Shown: positions 45,132 to 55,100, numbered from the stretch's first letter. The stretch: DNA of 64,000 bases from JANELJ01 sp024511395 (GCA_963681975.1 OY820613.1:2604001-2668000), one strand, 5' to 3'. A program made the numbers and translations. The notes: a model not told the origin generated them from the letters alone.

Positions 45132-46517
45132 TTAATAGGCGTTTTTGTGAACAAAACCTTTAAACAGGGTTAACAGAATAATTTTGATATCCAGCCAGAG
45201 TGACCAATGTTCTATATAATAAAGATCATATTCCAGTCGTTTTTTAATGTCAGTATTACCTCGCCAGCCATTGACCTGAGCCCACCCAGTAATTCCAGCT
45301 TTAACCATGTGTTTTTTCATATAGCCAGGAATTTTATCCTTGAATTGTGCCACAAAATGTGGCCGCTCAGGACGTGGTCCGACAATAGACATATCGCCTT
45401 TTAGGACATTAATAAATTGGGGCAGTTCATCCAGACTGATTGAACGTAAAAACTGACCAAAACGAGTGGCACGTTGCTCACCAGCTTTTGCCCAAACCGG
45501 GCCGGAATATTTTTCTGCATCTATGGGCATACTGCGAAATTTCAGAATAGTAATTTCCTTGTTATTCCAGCCAATACGTTTTTGACGAAAAAAAACCGGA
45601 CCTGGTGATGACAGTTTGACACCAATCATAATGAGTATAAATACAGGAGATATAAACAACAGGATAAGACTGGCAAACACTTTATCTTCAATATTTTTTA
45701 TTACCCGATTAAAGCCGTCCATGGGACTGGATGCCACATTAATCACCGGCAGTCCAGCCACTTCGCTAAATGAATGATTAAGCAGGCTGAAACCAAAAAT
45801 ATCAGGGAAATAACGAATATCCACAGTGGTGTGACGTAAGTGGTTGATAATATGCTTAACTATAACTTCATCACTTAAGGGCATAGCAATCCAGACCTGA
45901 TCAATGGACCTGGTTTCAACATATTCACAAATATCATCAATACCGCCCAAATGTTCAATCGGCATATTTGCAATAGGCTTATCTGAAAACACGCCGCACA
46001 GGTTAAAACCACAAGATTTTTCAGTCTGCAGGCGGTCAATTACTTCCAGTATAAAATCATCATTACCAACCATTACAACCTGACGCTGGTTAAAGCCCAG
46101 TTTACGCATTTGTCGCAAACCAGTACGTAAAATAATACGCACTGTCAAACTAAGAGCCAGACCACTTGCCCACCAAAGCAGAAACCAGCCCCGAGAGTAA
46201 TTTTCACTGGTTTTGGTAATAACCGCAAGTAAAGCCAGGAGCATAAACAGAAGGCACCAAGAGAGGAATACCACTTTTAGCTCCTTGAGCAAAAACCGGC
46301 CTCGCCAGGGGGTGTATAGTCCCATGGATTGAAATACTATTATGGCACAGATTAGGCCAACCAGAATTCCTTGGGTATAAGCCCCGTATGGCTGCTCAAT
46401 ACCACCATAAAGGTAATAGGCTGCCCAAGAGGAAAACAGGACAATAAGAATATCAATAATTTTGAATAGCAGCTCAAAGAAAAATGCATGTTGTTTTAAA
46501 ATACTTTGTTGTTTCAT
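45132..46517 (-). CDS. Undecaprenyl-phosphate glucose/hexose phosphotransferase (WcaJ-like)
   Basis: This 461-residue protein has four N-terminal membrane helices (about 10-115), a CoA-binding-like soluble domain (VMVGNDDFILEVIDRLQTEK near 150), a fifth helix near 270-295 and the bacterial-sugar-transferase domain: PGPVFFRQKRIGWNNKEI, LKFRSMPIDAEK, SISLDELPQFINVLKGDMSI VGPRPERPHFV, and GITGWAQVNGWRGNT. It adds the first sugar phosphate, commonly glucose, to undecaprenyl phosphate. It is the second initiating transferase in the window, besides the WbpL-like one at 8.6 kb, and overlaps the preceding GT4 by 4 bp. Confidence 0.92.
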   Translation of the reverse strand: MKQQSILKQHAFFFELLFKIIDILIVLFSSWAAYYLYGGIEQPYGAYTQGILVGLICAIIVFQSMGLYTPWRGRFLLKELKVVFLSWCLLFMLLALLAVITKTSENYSRGWFLLWWASGLALSLTVRIILRTGLRQMRKLGFNQRQVVMVGNDDFILEVIDRLQTEKSCGFNLCGVFSDKPIANMPIEHLGGIDDICEYVETRSIDQVWIAMPLSDEVIVKHIINHLRHTTVDIRYFPDIFGFSLLNHSFSEVAGLPVINVASSPMDGFNRVIKNIEDKVFASLILLFISPVFILIMIGVKLSSPGPVFFRQKRIGWNNKEITILKFRSMPIDAEKYSGPVWAKAGEQRATRFGQFLRSISLDELPQFINVLKGDMSIVGPRPERPHFVAQFKDKIPGYMKKHMVKAGITGWAQVNGWRGNTDIKKRLEYDLYYIEHWSLWLDIKIILLTLFKGFVHKNAY

Positions 46518-47644
46518 CTGGGAATTATTGATGCCTGTACTTCATTTAAACATTTTTTTATCGCACGAATGAAACGAGCATAACTGAATGATTCGCTGTG
46601 CTTGCGGATGATTTCAGGCAGAAAAAGCGCCTCATTTTTTTCAAACTCTTCTACGGCCTGATTCAGATCATCTATAGATGGCTGGTTATACAGAATACCG
46701 GTTACATTGTTGATTACAGAATCTTTTATGCCGCCACGATTCAGGGCAATTACCGGACGACCGCAGGCCATAACCTCCACAGGTATAATACCGAAGTCCT
46801 CCACCCCGGTATAAATTAATGCCCGACAATTCTGAAACAGCCGTATGATTTCCTGCTGACTAACTCTAGAACGAATGCTGATATTATCCCGAGCCTGCTG
46901 CTGTATGCACTGCTTCAGTTCACCCTCCCCTACCATAACGAGTGTTTTGCCGGACTGATTGAAAGCATGCAGTGCATCAAGAGGACGTTTGTATTGACAA
47001 AGCTCCCCTAGCCATAAGTAATAGTCCGCATCAGGTTCAGCTACAGGGCAGAAACGCTCAGTATCAACCGGTGGACAAATAACTCTGGCATCACGACGGT
47101 AATATTTTTTGATACGTTGAGCAACAAAACTGGAGTTAGCTATAAATTTATCGGTACGTAAGGCACTCTGACTATCCCAAAGACGTAAGTAATGTGCCAT
47201 TATGGCAATGGGTATGCGTTTTAGCCAATGAGCATCACCCCAGTAGGTGTAGTACATATCCCAGATATAGCGCATAGGTGAATGCGTATAACAGATATGC
47301 AAGGCATCAGGTCGGGGAATAATTCCCTTTGCCGGCCCTGATTCACTGGAAATTATCAGATCGTATTCAGTTAAGTCTAGTGCTTCTAATGCCATGGGCA
47401 TAAATGGCAGATAGTAGGGGTACCATTTATGAGCCCGTGGTAGTTTTTGTATAAAAGTAGTTTTGATCTGATGCCGTTTAAGTTTGTCTGAAACTGCATC
47501 CGGAACATAGACATGCGTGTATATGTCAGCCTGAGGAAATATATCACAAATTGCTTCAAGGACTTTTTCACCTCCGCGCATGCCCGTCAGCCAGTAATGC
47601 ACAATGGCAACTTTCAATTGTGATATCTCTGCTATTACCTCCAT
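46514..47644 (-). CDS. Glycosyltransferase family 4
   Basis: The 376-residue GT-B enzyme opens with VAIVHYWLTGMRGGEKVLEA, has YDLIISSESGPAKGIIPRPD and the short HICYTHSPMRYIWDMYYTYW block typical of the WbaZ/WcaI-like mannosyltransferase group, then FIANSSFVAQRIKKYYRRDA, and YTGVEDFGIIPVEVMACGRPVI with the GT4 signature near 278-298. Its stop overlaps the start of the WcaJ-like gene. It is the first gene of the leftward run; about 90 bp of AT-rich sequence separate it from the ISAs1 element. Confidence 0.88.
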   Translation of the reverse strand: MEVIAEISQLKVAIVHYWLTGMRGGEKVLEAICDIFPQADIYTHVYVPDAVSDKLKRHQIKTTFIQKLPRAHKWYPYYLPFMPMALEALDLTEYDLIISSESGPAKGIIPRPDALHICYTHSPMRYIWDMYYTYWGDAHWLKRIPIAIMAHYLRLWDSQSALRTDKFIANSSFVAQRIKKYYRRDARVICPPVDTERFCPVAEPDADYYLWLGELCQYKRPLDALHAFNQSGKTLVMVGEGELKQCIQQQARDNISIRSRVSQQEIIRLFQNCRALIYTGVEDFGIIPVEVMACGRPVIALNRGGIKDSVINNVTGILYNQPSIDDLNQAVEEFEKNEALFLPEIIRKHSESFSYARFIRAIKKCLNEVQASIIPR

Positions 47645-48112
47645 TTGTTACACACACATCTCAGTTTTTAATTAAGGATGCAAGTTTATTGAGCAGCTTT
47701 AACAATGTCAAGAGTGCTACACTTGGATGTAGTTCAGGGCTGGATCATACTTTGCTCAAAAAGCAACCAGAAATTAAATTGAACTAATTTGAAAGATGAG
47801 GCTCAGAGCTTTAAAGTAAGCATTTGGAGACTCTGATGAACTTTGACCCTCATTTTAAATCATTACAAGATGGCCGAACAGATATAAACATCCAGTACGA
47901 ATTACTGGATATAGTATTTTTAACATTGGTGGCTATTTTATGCGGAGCAGAAGGCTGGAAAGACATTCAACGCTTTGGTGAATCGAAGCTGGATTGGTTA
48001 AGAAAATACCGTGCATTTGAACAAGGCATACCCTGGCGCCATACAATAGCCCGAATTATAGGGAGTTTATCGCCAGATAACCGGTTGGATTGTTTTGTTA
48101 GCTGGCTAAATA

Positions 48113-49610
48113 GTCTGCCCTGAATAAAACATAGTGCATTGATTTATAAAGAAATATTTCTTGATTATGGGTGTTAAATTTGCAGGTTTTTGGTAAAATA
48201 AGCCTTATTATCTTGCAAATTTCCAGACCAGAATGAAGCCAGAGAAACAGCCAAAAATACCTCAGGAAGACCTGTTCAGGATGCGCCTTGAAAACATGCT
48301 GGACATAAACCATGAGTTGATTAAGTTATCAAAACACATAGATTGGGAAAGTCCTGATAAAGAATGGGGCGCTCTGTTTGTATCCACTAAAGGTGCTCCT
48401 GCCATACGCACTCGATTGATTGCAGGATTGCATTACCTGAAACACCTGCATGATTTATCGGATGAACAGGTAGTAAAAGGCTGGACAGAAAATCCGTACT
48501 GGCAGTATTTCTGTGGTGAAGAATACTTTCAGCATAAAATGCCTATACACCCTGTGACCATGACCAAATGGCGTAACCGGCCGGGTAAATCAGGCAGTGA
48601 AAAATTACTGATTGAAACCATTAAAGCCGGACTAAAGAGTAAAACCATAAAGCCCGGCAGTTTAAAGAAAGTCACGGTAGATACTACCGTACAGGAAAAG
48701 AACATCGCTTTTCCAACCGATTCAAAGCTCCTGAACAAAGCCAGAGAAAACCTGGTTAAACTGTCCAAAGAGCACGGTATTAAACTGCGTCAGAACTATA
48801 ATCGGGTTGGGCCGCAATATGTACTAATGGCCAGTCGTTATGCTCATGCAAAACAGTTTAAACGCATGAAGAAAATGAACAATAAACTGAAATCCCGTTT
48901 AGGTCGTGTTAAACGGGATATTGAACGACAACTGCCCAACTATTCTGTTGATATTCAGTCTCTGTTTGAAGTAGCTCTAAAACAGGCTCAGAAACTGATT
49001 GAGCAGGAGCAGCACAGTAAAAACAAGCTTTACAGTTTACATGCACCGGAAGTCGAGTGTATCAGTAAAGGCAAAGCTCATAAGCCTTATGAATTTGGAG
49101 TTAAAACCAGTATCGCGGTAACTAACAAGGAAGGCTTTGTTATTGGTGCTCAAAGTTGTCCGGGCAATCCTTATGATGGACATACCTTGCTGCCACAACT
49201 GGAACAGATAAAACAGTTTACAGCCGTACAACCGGAACACTGCTTTGTTGACCGGGGTTATCGTGGACATGAAGTAAAAGACACTAAAGTTTTTATCTCA
49301 GGTCAGAAGCGAGGCGTTACCCGAAGTATTAAAAAGGCATTAAAACGGCGCAGTGCGATTGAGCCTGAAATTGGTCATATGAAAAACGATGGCCGTTTAG
49401 ACCGCTGCTACCTCAAAGGTGCAGTCGGTGATGCCATTAATGTGGTTATGGTAGCCGCTGGACATAACTTAAGAAAGATCCTCAATAAGCTCCGGCTTTT
49501 GTGGCTCAAAATTATTTCCGGTTTGATGGGGTCTTTTATCAAACCGGGGCAATCAGCTGCTTTAAACCTGGCTTGATGTCAGGCTTAAAACGGTATTATT
49601 CAGGTTGAAC
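48113..49610 (+). mobile_element. IS5-like element, copy 4
   Basis: Full-length 1498-bp copy, opposite in orientation to copies 1-3, with the 6-bp duplication TAAATA (48107-48112 and 49611-49616). The exact frame restoration of the ISAs1 transposase confirms the duplication length. Its outer end reads GTCTGCCCTGAATAA, slightly different from the other copies. Confidence 0.96.
48233..49576 (+). CDS. IS5-like DDE transposase, copy 4
   Basis: Intact 447-residue copy with the majority sequence of the first type (EHCFVD, GSFIKPGQ). No private change at the catalytic blocks; it can serve as the reference for the family in this window. Confidence 0.9.
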   Translation: MKPEKQPKIPQEDLFRMRLENMLDINHELIKLSKHIDWESPDKEWGALFVSTKGAPAIRTRLIAGLHYLKHLHDLSDEQVVKGWTENPYWQYFCGEEYFQHKMPIHPVTMTKWRNRPGKSGSEKLLIETIKAGLKSKTIKPGSLKKVTVDTTVQEKNIAFPTDSKLLNKARENLVKLSKEHGIKLRQNYNRVGPQYVLMASRYAHAKQFKRMKKMNNKLKSRLGRVKRDIERQLPNYSVDIQSLFEVALKQAQKLIEQEQHSKNKLYSLHAPEVECISKGKAHKPYEFGVKTSIAVTNKEGFVIGAQSCPGNPYDGHTLLPQLEQIKQFTAVQPEHCFVDRGYRGHEVKDTKVFISGQKRGVTRSIKKALKRRSAIEPEIGHMKNDGRLDRCYLKGAVGDAINVVMVAAGHNLRKILNKLRLLWLKIISGLMGSFIKPGQSAALNLA

Positions 49611-50474
49611 TAAATAGCATAAGGGAAAAACAAGGTCATGAACATCTGGCTATTGATGGTAAAACCTTAAGGAGAAGCCATCATAACGGGGATAAAATGA
49701 CGGCTTTACACTTGCTTTCTGTAATGGCGATTGACAGTGGTCCGGTGGTTTATCAAAGCCGTTCTGCAGATAAAAAGAATGAAATTAAAAGCGTACAGGA
49801 GAGCCTTGAACTGTTTGATGTTAAAGACAGTTGTGTCACCCTGGATGCGATGCACTGCCAGAAAGAAACGGTGTCCACATTAAGAAAACAGCAGGCTGAC
49901 TATGTCATCCAGGTTAAAAATAACCAGAAAACACTTTATGAGGAAATTAAAGCCTGGTTTCATAAGATAAAACGGGATGAACCGGAAACCATTAGTAGTC
50001 AGTCTTATGAGGAAGTGGATAAAGGACATGGTCGTATTAAACGGCGTCGCTATATCCGGCTGGATGTCACCGACTGGATTGAATCAGCACAATCATGGCA
50101 AGGCTTACACAGTGTTATTGAAGTCAAAAGACAGGTACAGAGCCAGGATAAAGAACGGACTGAATATTCCTGTTACATCAGTTCATTGAAGGATGATGTA
50201 GAGAATATCGCCCGGAAGATAAGGCGTCACTGGCACATAGAAAATAGTCAGCACTGGGTGTTAGATGTTGTTTTTAAAGAAGATGATTCAAGAATACGAA
50301 CAGGAGACCGCCCTGAGAATATGGCATTGTTTCGACGTTTTGCGCTTAATATCACTAAACTGTCTCCTGTTAAAGACAGTATGAAAGGTAAACTAAAACG
50401 GGCAGCATGGGATGATGATATGCGGGCCAAATTATTATTTGGTTAAATTTTGATCAAAGTATGCTCCCGCCCTG

Positions 50475-50991
50475 CCACCAATACAGTAACCGCTTTATCT
50501 TTTAGCGGTTACATCAATGCCCGGATAAGACTTCGGGCAATTACCAGTTTACCACTGTTACCGGCCTGTGGTGTTAAACGTAATAACAATGGCAGAGCCG
50601 TATTACAGCCAGAACGCTTAACAATCGCAGCCAGTGCTACCCGGCATTGCCCTCTGACATACCGGGACAGATTGGTTTTATTACCATGCTGGTGGTGTAT
50701 CTGACTCATGGGTGCCTTTTTGGAATGACGCAGCACGATAGAGTCATCTATGGCCAGATAAACCGGATTATCCCCAAACAGTTTTAGAAACAGGGCCGTC
50801 CACTGTCTCATCAGTTTAAGATAAGACCACTGACCGGTTTCAAGCCATTTATAATAACCGGGCCATTGCCTGGCCATGTCCAGTATCCAGATAGCACTGG
50901 TTACAAACCCTGATTGAGTTAATAAACTGCACATTAGTAACTCAATAAATGTTTTTGCGCTCCTAAGGGGTAGCGCTCGGGTTAAAAATGT
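50475..50991 (-). pseudogene. IS4/IS701-like transposase fragment
   Basis: Read on the minus strand, the frame has TQSGFVTSAIWILDMARQWP, KWLETGQWSYLKLMRQWTAL, then YLAIDDSIVLRHSKKAPMSQ with the catalytic Asp, and HHQHGNKTNLSRYVRGQCRV. An in-frame stop (TAA at 50509-50511) follows ALM, and the sense continues as PLKDKAVTVLVA until the ISAs1 end cuts it. The N-terminus is removed by IS5-like copy 5. Family by motif: a DDE transposase of the IS4/IS701 group. Dead fragment. Confidence 0.7.
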
Positions 50992-50997
50992 TATGTA

Positions 50998-52495
50998 GTC
51001 CAACCTGAATAAATCATAGCACATTGATTTATAAAGAAATGTTGGCGAATTATGGGTGTTAAATTTGCAGGTTTTTGGTAAAATAAGCCTTATTACCTTG
51101 CAAATTTCCAGACCAGAATGAAGCCAGAGAAACAGCCAAAAATACCTCAGGAAGACCTGTTCAGGATGCGCCTTGAAAACATGCTGGACATAAACCATGA
51201 GTTGATTAAGTTATCAAAACACATAGATTGGGAAAGTCCTGATAAAGAATGGGGCGCTCTGTTTGTATCCACTAAAGGTGCTCCTGCCATACGCACTCGA
51301 TTGATTGCAGGATTGCATTACCTGAAACACCTGCATGATTTATCAGATGAACAGGTAGTAAAAGGCTGGACAGAAAATCCGTACTGGCAATATTTTTGTG
51401 GTGAAGAATACTTTCAGCATAAGATGCCTATACACCCTGTGACCATGACCAAATGGCGTAACCGGCCAGGTAAATCAGGCAGTGAAAAATTACTGATTGA
51501 AACCATTAAAGCCGGACTAAAGAGTAAAACTATCAAGCCCGGCAGTTTAAAGAAAGTCACGGTAGATACTACCGTACAGGAAAAGAACATCGCTTTTCCA
51601 ACCGATTCAAAGCTCCTGAACAAAGCCAGAGAAAACCTGGTTAAACTGTCCAAAGAGCACGGTATTAAACTGCGCCAGAACTATAATCGGGTTGGGCCGC
51701 AATATGTACTAATGGCCAGTCGTTATGCACATGCAAAACAATTTAAACGCATGAAGAAAATGAACAATAAACTGAAATCCCGTTTAGGTCGTGTTAAACG
51801 GGATATTGAACAACAACTGCCCAACTATTCTGTTGATATTCAGTCTCTGTTTGAAGTAGCTCTAAAACAGGCTCAGAAACTGATTGAGCAGGAGCAGCAC
51901 AGTAAGAACAAGCTTTACAGTTTACATGCACCGGAAGTCGAGTGTATCAGTAAAGGCAAAGCTCATAAGCCGTATGAATTTGGTGTTAAAACCAGTATTG
52001 CGGTAACTAACAAGGAAGGCTTTGTTATTGGCGCTCAAAGTTGTCCGGGCAATCCTTATGATGGACATACCTTGCTGCCACAACTGGAACAGATAAAACA
52101 GTTTACAGCCGTACAGCCGGAACAATGCTTTGTTGACCGGGGTTATCGTGGACATGAAGTAAAAGACACTAAAGTTTTTATCTCAGGTCAGAAGCGAGGC
52201 GTTACCCGAAGTATTAAAAAGGCATTAAAACGGCGCAGTGCGATTGAGCCTGAAATCGGTCATATGAAAAACGATGGCCGTTTAGATCGCTGCTACCTCA
52301 AAGGCACAGTCGGTGATGCCATTAATGTGGTTATGGTAGCCGCTGGACATAACTTAAGAAAGATCCTCAATAAGCTCCGGCTTTTGTGGCTCAAAATTAT
52401 TTCCGGTTTGATGGGATATTTTATCAAACCAGAACAATCAGCCGCTTTAAACCTGGCTTGATGTCAGGCTTAAAACGGTATTATTCAGGTTGAAC
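50998..52495 (+). mobile_element. IS5-like element, copy 5
   Basis: Full-length 1498-bp copy with TATGTA on both sides (50992-50997 and 52496-52501). The right-hand TATGTA is shared with copy 6, which begins immediately, so copies 5 and 6 form a direct tandem separated by 6 bp. Confidence 0.95.
51118..52461 (+). CDS. IS5-like DDE transposase, copy 5
   Basis: Intact 447-residue copy of the second type (EQCFVD, GYFIKPEQ). Private changes are DIEQQLPN (Q for R) and KGTVGDA (T for A). Catalytic blocks unchanged. Confidence 0.88.
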   Translation: MKPEKQPKIPQEDLFRMRLENMLDINHELIKLSKHIDWESPDKEWGALFVSTKGAPAIRTRLIAGLHYLKHLHDLSDEQVVKGWTENPYWQYFCGEEYFQHKMPIHPVTMTKWRNRPGKSGSEKLLIETIKAGLKSKTIKPGSLKKVTVDTTVQEKNIAFPTDSKLLNKARENLVKLSKEHGIKLRQNYNRVGPQYVLMASRYAHAKQFKRMKKMNNKLKSRLGRVKRDIEQQLPNYSVDIQSLFEVALKQAQKLIEQEQHSKNKLYSLHAPEVECISKGKAHKPYEFGVKTSIAVTNKEGFVIGAQSCPGNPYDGHTLLPQLEQIKQFTAVQPEQCFVDRGYRGHEVKDTKVFISGQKRGVTRSIKKALKRRSAIEPEIGHMKNDGRLDRCYLKGTVGDAINVVMVAAGHNLRKILNKLRLLWLKIISGLMGYFIKPEQSAALNLA

Positions 52496-52501
52496 TATGT
52501 A

Positions 52502-53987
52502 GTCTGACCTGAACAAATCATAGCACATTGATTTACAAGGAAATATTGGCGATTATGGGTGTTAAATTTGCAGGTTTTTGGTAAAATAAGCCTTATTACC
52601 TTGCAAATTTCCAGATCAGAATGAAGCCAGAGAAACAGCCAAAAATACCTCAGGAAGACCTGTTCAGGATGCGTCTTGAAAACATGCTGGACATAAACCA
52701 TGAGTTGATTAAGTTATGACCGGGAAAGTCCTGATAAAGAATGGGGCGCTTTGTTTGTATCCACTAAAGGTGCTCCTGCCATACGCACTCGTTTGATTGC
52801 AGGATTGCATTACCTGAAACACCTTCATGATTTATCAGATGAACAGGTAGTAAAAGGCTGGACAGAAAATCCGTACTGGCAGTATTTCTGTGGTGAAGAA
52901 TACTTTCAGCATAAGATGCCCATACACCCTGTGACCATGACCAAATGGCGTAACCGGCCGGGTAAGTCAGGCAGTGAAAAATTACTGATTGAAACCATTA
53001 AAGCCGGACTAAAGAGTAAAACTATCAAGCCCGGCAGTTTAAAGAAAGTCACGGTAGATACTACCGTACAGGAAAAGAACATCGCTTTTCCAACCGATTC
53101 AAAGCTCCTGAACAAAGCCAGAGAAAACCTGGTTAAACTGTCCAAAGAGCACGGTATTAAACTGCGCCAGAACTATAATCGGGTTGGGCCGCAATATGTA
53201 CTAATGGCCAGTCGTTATGCACATGCAAAACAGTTTAAACGCATGAAGAAAATGAACAATAAACTGAAATCCCGTTTAGGTCGTGTTAAACGGGATATTG
53301 AACGACAACTGCCCAACTATTCTGTTGATATTCAGTCTCTGTTTGAAGTAGCTCTAAAACAGGCTCAGAAACTGATTGAGCAGGAGCAGCACAGTAAGAA
53401 CAAGCTTTACAGTTTACATGCTCCTGAAGTCGAGTGTATCAGTAAAGGCAAAGCTCATAAGCCTTATGAATTTGGAGTTAAAACCAGTATCGCGGTAACT
53501 AACAAGGAAGGCTTTGTTATTGGTGCTCAAAGCTGTCCGGGCAATCCTTATGATGGACACACTCTACTGCCACAACTGGAACAGATAAAACAGTTTACAG
53601 CCGTACAACCGGAACAGTGCTTTGTTGACCGGGGTTATCGTGGACATGAAGTAAAAGACACTAAAGTTTTTATCTCAGGTCAGAAGCGAGGCGTTACCCG
53701 AAGTATTAAAAAGGCATTAAAACGGCGCAGTGCGATTGAGCCTGAAATCGGTCATATGAAAAACGATGGCCGTTTAGACCGCTGCTACCTCAAAGGTGCA
53801 GTCGGTGATGCCATTAATGTGGTTATGGTAGCCGCTGGCCATAACTTAAGAAAGATCCTCAATAAGCTCCGGCTTTTGTGGCTCAAAATTATTTCCGGTT
53901 TGATGGGATATTTTATCAAACCAGAACAATCAGCCGCTTTAAACCTGGCTTGATGTCAGACTTAAAACGGTATTATTCAGGTTGAAC
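52502..53987 (+). mobile_element. IS5-like element, copy 6 (damaged)
   Basis: 1486 bp, that is 12 bp shorter than the intact copies: one base is missing near 52550 and a net 11 bp near 52717. Left flank TATGTA (shared with copy 5), right flank TATTTA, so its two flanks do not match. Confidence 0.93.
52621..53953 (+). pseudogene. IS5-like transposase, copy 6, disrupted near the N-terminus
   Basis: The first 33 codons (to HELIKL) are intact, then the 11-bp net loss near 52717 creates TGA. The remaining 400 codons are open from 52751 and carry all catalytic blocks (second type, EQCFVD). An internal start could give an N-terminally shortened protein, but the normal product is lost. Confidence 0.9.
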
Positions 53988-53990
53988 TAT

Positions 53991-54752
53991 TTAAAAATTA
54001 TCCCGACATTGTTTTAGTTGCCTGAACACCTCCTCTATCACTTTTTTCTGCATAGCCAGTGCATTGATGGCCTGCGCCATGGCTTCTGGCTCATCGTCGT
54101 ATTGATGAGCCACTTCATTTCTGAGTTTTCTCAGATATATCCATTCTTTTGCGCTATTAATACAGCCGAATTTTTCCAGCTTGTTGAGTGTATCTAAAAA
54201 CGGGATGGACTTAATTGCGCCTTCAAACTTTTGAATGATTAAAGGAAACAGTTTATCACCCAAAGTATCCTGCAGTTTAGCAAAGCGGAACAGGTATTGA
54301 TCCAGAGCCTGAACTTCATCTTTCCTGAGTTTCTGATACCGTTCACTGTTTAAAGGTATAAAAGCTTCCATATCGCTCCAGGCCTCATTTATCCGTTTAA
54401 TATGCTGTTCACACTCATGGATAAATTTAGTCAGTTTTATTTCGTTGATGTCCAATTTTATACCTTTGGTTTTTGCTTCCTGTTCTATTAACCTTGAATC
54501 ATCCTGCTCAAAAACAACATCTATTTTTTGTTCACCCAGATCCTGTTCCAGGAGGGATAAAAAATGGAGTTTTTTCTCTAAAAGTTCACTGCCATCTGAT
54601 GTCTGATCAGGTATTTGTATAAATAAATCAATATCCCCGCCTTTTAGAGCATCGTCGGTTCGGCTGCCAAACAACCAGACGGTTGTAGCCTGACCAAAGA
54701 CCTGGCAGGCTGTTTTTATAATAATTTCTGCTTCATGGAGTGACAGGCGCAT
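53991..54752 (-). CDS. Single-chain MNT nucleotidyltransferase-HEPN protein
   Basis: The 253-residue protein has an MNT-type minimal nucleotidyltransferase domain (about 1-100; GSRTDDALKGGDID at 29-42, third Asp in KIDVVF near 78) and a helical C-terminal domain (about 105-250) with RNEVAHQY at 211-218, which fits the RX4HXY motif of HEPN/HepT RNases. In HepT-MntA systems the MNT partner adds AMP to the Tyr of that motif and silences the toxin; here both would be on one chain, so modification could be intramolecular. The stop codon is 3 bp from the IS5-like copy 6 duplication, and the gene is complete. The start ATG at 54752 has AAACATAAAT upstream, a weak site. Confidence 0.75.
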   Translation of the reverse strand: MRLSLHEAEIIIKTACQVFGQATTVWLFGSRTDDALKGGDIDLFIQIPDQTSDGSELLEKKLHFLSLLEQDLGEQKIDVVFEQDDSRLIEQEAKTKGIKLDINEIKLTKFIHECEQHIKRINEAWSDMEAFIPLNSERYQKLRKDEVQALDQYLFRFAKLQDTLGDKLFPLIIQKFEGAIKSIPFLDTLNKLEKFGCINSAKEWIYLRKLRNEVAHQYDDEPEAMAQAINALAMQKKVIEEVFRQLKQCRDNF

Positions 54753-54857
54753 ATTTATGTTTCAAAGTTTTTATCTCTCACCCTAACTCTCTCCCTAAGG
54801 GAGAGGGAATGAATAATAAGTGAGCTACAGTAGGTTTGTGTTAATAAGGCTATATTT

Positions 54858-55100
54858 TTAAAAGCTTTTTCCAACTCGCTTAATATGTTCCAGCAATTCT
54901 GTATTGCTGATACTGGACAGGTCTATTAAATCAAAAGTATAAGGTAACAATAAATCATCCAGTTCGTTATTGAGCCGGTTAATTATTTTCAGGTTTAAAG
55001 CAGAGCCTTTTAAGGCCAGATCGACGGCCTGTTTTATCTGACTAAAGGCTTTGCAATAATTGGCAAATCGCTGTTGCCAGCGGATATCTTCATTGGTCAT
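54858..55100 (-). pseudogene. Chimeric remnant: HEPN start joined to MNT end
   Basis: The 80-residue frame begins like an HI0074-type nucleotidyltransferase-substrate-binding (HEPN) protein (MTNEDIRWQQRFANYCKAFS, QIKQAVDLA) and ends like the C-terminus of an MNT nucleotidyltransferase (NRLNNELDDLLLPYTFDLID, LLEHIKRVGKSF). Both parent families commonly have a VDLA or IDLALKG segment at the joint, so a deletion between an adjacent HEPN-MNT gene pair is the simple explanation. Neither active site is retained. It could be expressed, but no function is expected. Confidence 0.6.

Larger units (their letters stand above)
47824..50446 (+). pseudogene. ISAs1-family transposase, split by an IS5-like element
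   Basis: The N-terminal part (ATG at 47836 is a likelier start than the TTG at 47824) reads HFKSLQDGRTDINIQYELLD, VAILCGAEGWKDIQRFGESK and ends at WLN before 48113. After removal of the IS and one TAAATA the frame continues SIREKQGHEHLAIDGKTLRR, then VTLDAMHCQKETV, WHIENSQHWVLDVVFKEDDS and stops at 50446. The joined protein is about 375 residues with the ISAs1 catalytic blocks in place. Confidence 0.93.
47735..50474 (+). mobile_element. ISAs1-family element, interrupted by IS5-like copy 4
   Basis: The left end CAGGGCTGGATCATACTTTG and the inverted right end CAGGGCGGGAGCATACTTTG match at 18 of 20 positions. Removing the IS5-like copy leaves about 1236 bp, normal for ISAs1. No target duplication is visible: the left flank is GGATGTAGTT and the right is CCACCAATAC inside another IS fragment, so rearrangement after insertion is likely. 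Confidence 0.9.

Noticed and set aside
50509..51198. A 229-codon minus-strand frame spanning an IS junction
   Set aside because: It joins the antisense strand of IS5-like copy 5 to the IS4/IS701-like fragment; only the part from 50991 down is a real transposase relic.
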